Source of the DNA: Priapulus caudatus | Taxonomy: Eukaryota; Priapulida; Priapulimorpha; Priapulimorphida; Priapulidae | Assembly (NCBI RefSeq): GCF_000485595.1 | Contig: NW_014577091.1 | Location: 114,835 to 147,501 of the forward strand | Length of the DNA stretch: 32,667 nucleotides | Reading direction: 5' to 3' | Shown: piece by piece, positions 9,401-15,400 of the stretch | How the letters are laid out: each line of letters starts with the position of its first letter | Position numbering within the stretch: the stretch's first letter is position 1 | Made by a program: the position numbers and the translations under genes | Notes under the pieces: generated by a model | What the model saw: only the letters and a program-made list of their open reading frames with translations | Database searches by the model: none | Told to the model about the DNA's origin: nothing

Positions 9401-11893
9401 AATCAGCATGAATATTTTGAAAGCACGATTTCTAAACGTTACTTAGTAGAGAAGCTCTACTACTTTTTACACAATACTTTAATAGTGGAATTTAATAAGC
9501 ACCATGTCCCATCACATTATATTCCAAAGCCTTGACCTTTTCACCTGAAAACCTCATCACAATGAAAGTATTGAATAAGGTTATGACAGCGCACGTACTT
9601 CGACTCCTCTCCATCTGTGACATCGTGTAGAAGAACATAATACTTGAATATATTTGGGGAGAACCACTTGGGCAGTTTCTTCGGGGTCTGGTGCTGCTGT
9701 TGGTGTTGCTGCTGATTTAACTTATGAAATATGTCCAATGGCTCTGCATGGTTGGTGGACACGACAAAAATACCTGACAGCTCATTAAGGTAAAAATGCA
9801 TAAAAACTACAACTTTAGATCCAGTTGCCAACAAATTTCATTGATCAATGTCATAAACCTTTTTATCGATATCTCACTCACATAGCAGCACATATTCAGT
9901 GTAATACTCGAATAGCATTCCTGACCACTAGACCGCATGGTTCTACTACAGACTACTACATTAATGAGTAGTTGATTGCATTATCAGAACGAGATCCGTC
10001 GCTTAAAATCTCTTGATGCTGTAAACGTGTATGATGCAAATTTCATTTCATGGGAAACTTAAATGCAATTTCACAGAAAGGATACATGCAACATAATGCC
10101 TCAAGAACTCATGCTCAGCAGGTGGTAGAACCTGTAGAAAATCTTCCCTGTACTGTTCATACCACGGCGTTGAAGCTGCAATAAATATGTATACAAACAA
10201 GATATATTGAAAATAATAAATGTGGACAGGTGATCATAACAAGCTTGATATTTTAACTTATCACTCAGTGCGTATACATCGATTTTTTAGGTATTTTAAC
10301 AAATGAAAAGTGTGGCTGTATTATTACCAACTGGTATTGCTGTAACTTCCCACGAGATACCAGTATACATCATTCTACAAGAATATTGAATTATATATCA
10401 TAGAGGTGTACTGTGGAAAACTTTGCTTGCAGATTCTACATCATATGAATCAATACATGAGGTGAAACGGCTAGACTTTCCTCAGCATATTTTGGGATTA
10501 CTCACTAGCAATGTGAAGATTGTATTCGCCTGTCATCACAGCACTTGTGTCACCAGGTGTAGGTTGACAACTGCTAACTACTTCACTCAGCATCTTTTTA
10601 GCAAGTAGTGGCTGTGGCGGCAATGAGTCAAACTCCTTCATAATCACTTTCAGGTTGTGTATTGCATGCGATAAGTTGCTGGGATCTCGAATGTGAACTG
10701 GAAACATCACCAAATGGATTCATTTACTTAGTAATACTAATAGTAGTAATACTAATAGTAATAGTATGGATTTATGCAGTGATAAGTCTTTAATATTAAT
10801 ACATGAAAAATTAATCCATAAAACGTGATATAAATGCCAGCTGCTATAACTTCATGATGCATGAATAACACTAGCTACCTGGCAGTACCACTAATATATC
10901 AATCAGCGGCGATCACACTGACAGGGACTCAAGTTGGCTTATTCAGTTATATTGTCAGTCACAGCCACTGAGTGAGTGAGTCAGTATTATTAAAGGAATA
11001 ATAGGGCCATTGATTATGCAATGTTGACGAATGCTAGAGTAACTGGCACCTTGTGTAGTTAATAAGTACATTACCTTATAGCCAAACACGTATTAGTTTG
11101 TCCAATATCACTGCTGGTTACTAAGAAATGTCTAATTGAAAATCCGCAGTCCAAGAAATCAGTTGACTAAGTTGTTTACAGTTTCCATGCAGTTTCAAAC
11201 CGCTGGGTGTGATACAGATTTATAGTGCACCGGACATTTTCGCACGCATGCTCGGCCGTACGCAATGCTATCATCAGTGATTTCGTAAACACGGACGCTC
11301 GTGATAAGGAACTTTGTTTAGTCCGTGGCCGTGGTTACACCGCTGACACCTCCATTTCATCTGGCGTCCCGGTCCAAAACATATGGGCCGCACAAATGTT
11401 TACGTCATCGGCAACTTATCGCTTGACTCCTGGATGACATTTACGGCACGTAAATGAATATCAACAACCGATTTCAAGTCTTGCTTGTAATGTAACCAGC
11501 AGTGATATTGGACAAACTAATACGCATTAGGCTATAATGTTACGTACTTATTAACTACACAAGGTGCCAGTTACTCTAGCATTCGTCAACATTGCATAAT
11601 CTGTCAATGGACCTATTAAGTATTATTCCTTTAACTCAACTTTAAGTGACGATTATAACAAATTATTAGTGCTAATAGCAATGCTTATCTTCACGGGAAT
11701 TGTTAATAGATTTCACTGAACAACAGCGGGGGATACCTTCTGATGTCAATCGACAGAACGGCTGAACAAGCTCAATAAAGCAAAGGTTATTCTTCTGACA
11801 CACTGACTCAGCATCGTTGCTGCAAAGCACTGCGACCATTGGACTGTACGTGCTCTGAATAAACTCATGAACACTTTGCTTGCAATCTGCCAT
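229..11893 (-). CDS. TRAPPC8: TRAPPC8 gene, spliced CDS, 5' part (15 exons)
   Basis: Spliced CDS on the minus strand: 11893-11737, 10697-10506, 10175-10086, 9773-9599, 9239-9083, 8540-8342, 5959-5823, 5442-5333, 4985-4835, 3432-3329, 2871-2766, 2263-2132, 1778-1554, 1118-1001, 438-229. I chose GT-AG junctions that keep the frame. They total 2263 nt (754 codons plus one base) with no internal stop. The product matches the TRAPPC8/Trs85 family from the N-terminus (MADCKQSVHEFI) through LTLSDHDR, LFSATKKWF and WSLAEDHINFTIGRQSF. Vertebrate TRAPPC8 is about 1435 residues, so roughly the C-terminal half lies left of the window. In known systems TRAPPC8 is a TRAPPIII-specific subunit of the Rab1 exchange factor complex at ER-Golgi and autophagic membranes. 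The gene starts back to back with CHMP1. Its introns hold several transposon relics. Confidence 0.96.
1001..1118 (-). CDS. TRAPPC8: TRAPPC8 coding exon 14
   Basis: Encodes CIMLAQLPLPVIDGTTIKL, matching LPQLPLPYINSSATRVF of the family. Acceptor ACTTGCAG, consensus donor GTAAGT, phase 1. Confidence 0.88.
1554..1778 (-). CDS. TRAPPC8: TRAPPC8 coding exon 13
   Basis: The most conserved exon of this gene in the window: HALRSYCQALQVY, WSLAEDHINFTIGRQSF and FVREYLFVYK. Acceptor GTTACAG, donor GTTCGT, 75 codons, phase 0. It is GC-rich compared with its introns. Confidence 0.96.
2132..2263 (-). CDS. TRAPPC8: TRAPPC8 coding exon 12
   Basis: Encodes DSDLRSGLLLEQAAYCFI and KYAFHMILAGHRFSKVGQ, nearly identical to vertebrate TRAPPC8. 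Acceptor TCTCTAG, donor GTATGT, 44 codons, phase 0. Confidence 0.95.
2766..2871 (-). CDS. TRAPPC8: TRAPPC8 coding exon 11
   Basis: Encodes ATRATMFSTEVLKY and NYSDAAINLIKMTSE, matching the family's AERCVLLSAEILK and KYSEAAALLIRLTSE. Acceptor TCTGCAG, donor GTAACT, phase 0. Confidence 0.92.
2948..3130. mobile_element. Tigger/pogo-like MITE in TRAPPC8 intron 10
   Basis: About 183 bp with inverted ends: ATTAAACCTTGATTATCCGA on the left and, reverse-complemented, AATCAAACCTCGGTTATCCGA on the right. Inside are further TTCGGATAAT motifs. The AAACCT...TTATCCGA terminus is typical of Tigger/pogo ends. Exact edges and a TA duplication are not certain. There is no transposase, so it would be non-autonomous. 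Confidence 0.7.
3329..3432 (-). CDS. TRAPPC8: TRAPPC8 coding exon 10
   Basis: Begins EMAALSVF and continues QYPNHYMETAISTYLSTC, the counterpart of EMAAVSAF and AHYMDTAIQTYRDIC. Acceptor TTCGCAG, donor GTAGGT, phase 2. Confidence 0.93.
3613..3656 (+). repeat. Short block shared with 29747-29792
   Basis: AACAAGTGCCGC..AGCGACAGCGCTCA recurs at 29747-29792. In both places it lies a few hundred bases left of a copy of the dispersed DR1-bearing repeat, so it may be part of the same longer repeat. Confidence 0.6.
4205..4768 (+). repeat. Dispersed repeat, copy 1 (plus orientation), TRAPPC8 intron 9
   Basis: About 560 bp, clearly homologous to 30040-30565 and, in reverse, to 12928-13211. Landmarks: AATCCATGTTTAACCCTCCT at the left, ATGATGCTATACACCGACTA in the middle, CCGTACGTCGAGCGGTTAAG near the right. 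The motif TCGAGC-GTT-AGATTTGTGCC occurs twice inside each full copy. There are no long TIRs and no coding capacity, and the class is unknown. Boundaries are approximate. Confidence 0.8.
4593..4611 (+). promoter_or_regulatory. Triple half-site DR1 motif inside repeat copy 1
   Basis: TGACCTTTGACCTTTGACC. Its complement holds AGGTCAAAGGTCA-like direct repeats spaced by one base, the consensus for HNF4/RXR-type nuclear receptors. Only sequence similarity is shown, not function. Confidence 0.4.
4835..4985 (-). CDS. TRAPPC8: TRAPPC8 coding exon 9
   Basis: Encodes PELQVRRLADLCFMFQMYEL and AYQSYHTAKRDF, matching the helical-repeat region (RKMADLCFLVQHYDLAYSCY in vertebrates). Acceptor TTGTAG, donor GTGAGT, phase 0. 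Confidence 0.94.
5010..5240. repeat. Degenerate ~41-bp minisatellite, TRAPPC8 intron 8
   Basis: GGAACA/GGAAACA phrases recur at about 5018, 5058, 5103, 5144 and 5185. They are followed by variants of GTACATAGTTTG or TACATGATTTGTG. This suggests about five diverged tandem units of 40-45 bp. Confidence 0.6.
5333..5442 (-). CDS. TRAPPC8: TRAPPC8 coding exon 8
   Basis: Encodes LMSRKGIHRSLFSATKKWFG, almost identical to the family's SRSLFSATKKWFSG motif, then a variable tail. Acceptor TTATAG, donor GTAAGT, phase 2. Confidence 0.94.
5519..5605. repeat. AT-rich low-complexity tract
   Basis: Runs of ATAAA and AATAAT within TRAPPC8 intron 7. Confidence 0.7.
5823..5959 (-). CDS. TRAPPC8: TRAPPC8 coding exon 7
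   Basis: Encodes HGICLTLSDHDRLR, VRGLLPYVERQIRTLNDQ. This is the signature TRAPPC8 block (LTLTDHDRIRQF...RGLLPHIEK in vertebrates). Acceptor GCATAG, donor GTACGA, phase 0. It follows a 2.4-kb intron holding two TIR elements. Confidence 0.95.
6306..7036. mobile_element. TTAA-flanked DNA element, 731 bp, TRAPPC8 intron 6
   Basis: The ends are inverted 12-mers, GGATACTCTCAA at 6306-6317 and TTGAGAGTATCC at 7025-7036, each directly flanked by TTAA (6302-6305 and 7037-7040). TTAA target sites are typical of piggyBac/Kolobok-type elements. The interior is AT-rich. A 108-codon frame on the minus strand (6675-7001) resembles nothing I know. Probably a non-autonomous element. Confidence 0.72.
7505..7938. 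mobile_element. GC-rich MITE with ~50-bp TIRs, TRAPPC8 intron 6
   Basis: The left arm holds CAGACT then AATTTTATATGG and ATTAAACTAGC, followed by the GC-rich CGCGC-AGGCCCG (about 7513-7564). The right arm (about 7880-7931) repeats these in reverse complement with a few mismatches. ACCCC at the left and GGGGT at the right may extend the arms. The core carries CpG-rich words such as GAGCGGGCCAGCGCG. No coding capacity is seen. Confidence 0.72.
8342..8540 (-). CDS. TRAPPC8: TRAPPC8 coding exon 6 (variable acidic linker)
   Basis: A 199-nt open exon rich in Ser, Pro, Glu and Asp (DSSPDDEAPSLPEPPAQ...). It lies at the position of the poorly conserved linker before the LTLSDHDR block. Only QCLPLELTTD resembles the vertebrate linker. 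Support comes mainly from the frame, the good splice sites (CTGCAG, GTGAGT) and phases that match both neighbours. Confidence 0.82.
9050..9074 (+). other. G-rich tract near TRAPPC8 exon 5 donor
   Basis: GGGGGTGGGTGG followed by a seven-G run, 9-33 nt inside the intron, C-rich in the pre-mRNA. It could form a G-quadruplex or i-motif, but nothing else supports a role. Confidence 0.4.
9083..9239 (-). CDS. TRAPPC8: TRAPPC8 coding exon 5
   Basis: Encodes AEAVYQSMKSTYG, HLLQINS and MPDPWSQFL, matching the family's YEEMKQKYG and IPDPWSQYL blocks. Donor GTATGT, phase 0. A G-rich tract (C-rich in the transcript) lies just inside the following intron at 9050-9074. Confidence 0.92.
9599..9773 (-). CDS. 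TRAPPC8: TRAPPC8 coding exon 4
   Basis: Encodes NHAEPLDIFHKL, then a short Gln/His-rich stretch (NQQQHQQQHQ), then the highly conserved KWFSPNIFKYYVLLHDV. The Gln/His run is probably a lineage-specific loop. Donor GTACGT, phase 2. Confidence 0.93.
10086..10175 (-). CDS. TRAPPC8: TRAPPC8 coding exon 3
   Basis: A 90-nt exon encoding STPWYEQYREDFLQ and AEHEFLRHYVA, which align with the TPWFESYRETFLQ block of the family. The donor GTATCC splits the Cys codon that the next exon completes. Confidence 0.9.
10506..10697 (-). CDS. TRAPPC8: TRAPPC8 coding exon 2
   Basis: Codons about 53-116. It contains HIRDPSNLSHAIHNLKV and ends GEYNLHIA, as in TRAPPC8. The acceptor is TTTCCAG and the donor GTGAGT, phase 1. 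Confidence 0.93.
10728..10768. repeat. (TAGTAA)n microsatellite
   Basis: Interspersed AGTAATACTAATAGT units next to TRAPPC8 exon 2. Confidence 0.7.
10994..11630. mobile_element. TTAA-flanked foldback element, copy A, TRAPPC8 intron 1
   Basis: A 637-bp element bounded by TTAA (10990-10993 and 11631-11634). About 140 bp at each end are inverted copies: AATGCTAGAGTAACTGGCAC on the left returns as GTGCCAGTTACTCTAGCATT on the right. TTTGTCCAATATCACTGCTG is mirrored in the same way. The centre (about 11160-11470) is unique and GC-richer. The element recurs in opposite orientation at 26987-27628. No transposase gene, so non-autonomous. Confidence 0.88.
11737..11893 (-). CDS. TRAPPC8: TRAPPC8 coding exon 1 (start codon)
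   Basis: Codons 1-52 plus one base. The ATG at 11893-11891 has a good context (A at -3, G at +4). The peptide begins MADCKQSVHEFI and ends PFCRLTSE, the conserved TRAPPC8 N-terminus. The donor is GTATCC, phase 1. Confidence 0.93.
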
Positions 11894-12011
11894 TTTAACG
11901 GATGTTCCTATAATGACTTTAACACACTAGTAGACAAACTCCATCCACCAGCTATTCCAAATCAGCGAGGAATAGCCGTACTGCTAATAATGCCAAAACT
12001 CCCACCAAAAA

Positions 12012-12020
12012 CGCCATATT
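12012..12020 (-). promoter_or_regulatory. YY1-like motif (AATATGGCG) toward TRAPPC8
   Basis: Read on the minus strand as AATATGGCG, close to the YY1 consensus AANATGGCGNC, about 120 bp upstream of the TRAPPC8 ATG. Confidence 0.35.
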
Positions 12021-12238
12021 GTGTTGAAGTTTGGTGGCAATGTGCACAAGGTCGCTTCCTGTTAGAACTTTTCAGCTGTCACTCAACTCACTTTGATGCA
12101 TAGCTTATAATCAGTAAGTTTAGCAATAAATTTAGAACATATATTATGATTCGTATATATTATTTTTGCATTATTTATTGCATTGGTTGGCTTCAGCAAT
12201 TCAAAAATACTCATGCTAAGCGTAACTAACTCTGCCAA

Positions 12239-12249
12239 AAGATGGCGCC
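12239..12249 (+). promoter_or_regulatory. YY1-like motif (AAGATGGCGCC) toward CHMP1
   Basis: AAGATGGCGCC is a near-consensus YY1 site, common just around start sites of housekeeping genes. It lies about 136 bp upstream of the CHMP1 start codon. Confidence 0.4.
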
Positions 12250-12384
12250 ACAAACACAAAACTTAGAACAGATGATGTCATATCCTGTTAATCGGAAATC
12301 CCATAACAAAACCAAATTTCAATCTATTTTTGTTGTTATATACTCTTATATTGAAATCTGCAGTTGCGAAAGTAAATGGGTGCA

Positions 12385-12400
12385 ATGCCAAGTATAGAGG
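12385..12400 (+). CDS. CHMP1A: CHMP1 coding exon 1 (predicted start)
   Basis: ATG CCA AGT ATA GAG G followed by the consensus donor GTAAGT. The phase fits the microexon at 15271, giving MPSIEDTIFQLR. The upstream in-frame ATG at 12376 would add three residues (MGA). Short exons of this kind cannot be proven by sequence alone, but the position beside the divergent promoter supports it. Confidence 0.62.
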
Positions 12401-15400
12401 GTAAGTGTCACTGCGACCACTGTCTCAAGAACTCAGTAGTATTAGTAGAGAGGCCCTCACTTGGTCACTGATTGTATCTTGTAGTTGTAAGTTGTATAGA
12501 TCTTCAATCTTGTATCTTCAATCTTGGACTTGGGGTCCCTCTCTTGTATTTCACGACACAAGGCACTGATTCTCTCTTTGGAATGTGCGGGGAATTTATT
12601 TGTATTCTTCTTATTCTTTCTTATATTCTTATTCCTTCTTATTTCTTATTCTTATAGTTATATTCTTATTCCTTCTTCTTATTTCTTATTCTTATTCCTT
12701 CTTCTTATTTCTTATTCTTATTTCTTCTTCTTATTTCTTATTCCTTCTTCTTTATTTCGTATTCTTATTCCTTCTTCTTATTAGCTCATCTGACATATGA
12801 TGTATATCTGTATTATGATGTTTTTATTAGCCTAGGAATTTGTTTTATCGTAGTTTGTAGCATATTTGCCTGTATGATCCACGATTATCTGTGCAATAAA
12901 CTTTATTTGAATTTGAATTTGAATTTTGACATAGTCAGATGCAGCTTGTAGAATCGGTCCGTCAACAGTTGGGCACAAATCTTAACCGCTTGACGTACGG
13001 TCACGATATTCGGGACGTCGGGGGGGGGGGGGGATCGTCAAAACGAGTTGGGCTGTCGAAGCTGGTGGTCAAAGGTCAAAGGTCAAGAGGTGTAAAAGAA
13101 GGGGGAACATTCTCTCCTTAACTTAAGGTATAGGGCTGAAATGCAGAATTGCGGCACAAATCTAAACGGCTCGACCTAAGCTCGTGATCGTCGGTGTATA
13201 GCATCATGGTANNNNNNNNNNNNNNNNNNNNNNNNNTCCACCCGCCCCCTCCCCCACCTCATAGTGAGGCCAGTTTGAGTTACCTAAAGGCTAAAGCCAA
13301 GATTTTTATTTTGCCAGTTAGGTTAATTTTTATTATACCACAGCTACGTGCTACAGTGTAGCTCAACAATGACAACTTACAAAAAATATTCTCCACTAGG
13401 TTCCTTCATACTTTTCTGTATTGCCCAGTGGCAGAGGGAATGGCTACATGGGTTGAGCAGAGAGCTAGTGAAACACTTACTTAGTAGATGTACTAATGAA
13501 GTTCAATGAAATTATTATCAAACAATCCCTAGACAGATACAAATTCACCAGAGTCATGTAGCATCAAACTTGGTGCCTGCATGGATAAGTGCCATGGAGA
13601 GGTGGCGATTCCTATATGGCTGACAGAGGAACCGGTCTGATGGGCCATGGTCTTGCTGGGAATATATACCCTGATTGGGAAAACCAATAAACCTGTCAAT
13701 CAACTATCCTTTGGCAGTCCTCGCCAAAAGCGTCGGACCGTCGGACAAAACCGGTGATTTTTGCACGGGTCCGACAAGAAATTTGGCTTTACCAGACCGT
13801 TTGTCAGGTAACATTACATCAACTAATTACGCAGAGGCTACGGGTACGTCAGTACCACAAACTATGCCTAACCCTAATATCCCTGCCTATTGCTGTCTTA
13901 TATATGCGTGTACCAAATTAATCTATGGTGTGGGAAAGCGATAGGAAGAGATTAGCTGTTATATGATAAAAGATAAGAAAATGATGACATGCGACGTGTG
14001 TGTGTGAACTATCATGGGAAGTTTATATTACTATCACTGATTATACCTGGATCACACAACTGGACAAGGCCAAAGGCCTAGAAATAGGTGCAACCTACAT
14101 TAATGACAAAGCTGGCAAGCAATGCATTGCTGATTGTATGCGTCACGAAATGGATGAAAAAATAAACGATGCTAGATTTTTCAGCTTTATCATGGACGGG
14201 TCAACAGACATAGCTGGTGATGAGCAGGAAAGCATATATATCAATTATATGTTAGATATGTCCACAGAGGAAAAGCAACAGAGATGTGAATGTGTTTTAA
14301 TGTTTCAATATTTTTTTGGTCCAGTAACATATCATTCGGTCTGGTAAAAATCTATTTTTTACTGGACCGAATGTCCAGTAAAGGATTTTGTCTTTTGGCG
14401 AGGACTGCTTTGGTATGAAATCAGTCCGTCACAATGAATACACATTGGCGATTCTGTGTCTGCATATTCAATAATATCATGTATGACAAGTACCTACCCA
14501 TCCCGCACTCTATCTGGCATCCAAAAAGTTTAAAATTCCCAAGGCCGAGGAAGAAGTCAATCTGGTTGACATCTTTCCTGCTATATAGGTTAGACTATCT
14601 ATAGCTAAGTATCTAGATGAGTACACACTCATCACGATTTTTGGGCGCGCCTGACAAATTATGTATATATTATTATTTTATCTATAGCTGGGCCTATTAT
14701 TCGGACAATTTGATGATTTAGTTGGATGACTTGGTCCATTACCTGCTATTCTTGATCCTAAGACATGTTAGATTTGCGTCCAAGCAGTGCCGTTTATCCT
14801 ACCACCTGCCACATTTCTCATAGTAGTAGTGTGTGAGGTCTCTTAATCCAGTAGCGGTAAAGTACCAGCAAGTGATTTCATAAAACACAAATATCTATAC
14901 TGGTGTGCTATTATGTAGTAGGGTTATTCTAAGTTAATGGTGATAATATATTATAAGTGGTGATATAAGTTCATTGACCAATATTTCTTTTGATATATAT
15001 ATATATATATATATACTGCTATATTAGTATCTGTACATTTTCTCTATCTTTAAAGTTTTTTTGTCATATGATATAGAACCATCAAAATGTCTTCTATATC
15101 GTGAGATGTCTGCTTCATGGTAAGCCAAGAAGTTAGCTTGACTCCTCTACCTTCATGTATCTATAATTATACCCGCATATTTCAATTAATTTCTTTGCAG
15201 GTTGTTACACTGTTTTACAAGCAGTACTATATTTTACAGCAGTCAAGCACAGTGTTTTTTTCCATTTCAGATACAATATTCCAGCTTCGGGTAATGACAC
15301 GTATATATTGTTAATAAAATTCCAAAAAATTACTTGTTCATTAAGTTTATTAAGTATAAGTTACTCCTGTCTAACTATATCCTTTTTCTCAATTATTATA

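Larger units (their letters stand above)
11894..12375. promoter_or_regulatory. Divergent promoter region TRAPPC8/CHMP1
   Basis: Only 482 bp separate the TRAPPC8 start codon (minus) from the first possible CHMP1 start codon (plus). No repeat was recognised in it. It contains one YY1-like motif per strand (12012-12020 minus, 12239-12249 plus), each about 120-140 bp from its gene's start codon. No TATA box is convincing. That it is a shared promoter is an inference from the head-to-head arrangement. Confidence 0.6.

Noticed and set aside
12472-12800. Tyr/Ser/Leu-rich open frames resembling a membrane protein
   Set aside because: Produced by the TTCTTA microsatellite, which is open in all plus-strand frames.
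13675-13944. 89-codon plus-strand frame
   Set aside because: Starts outside and crosses into the hAT left end, with no family similarity. Treated as chance.
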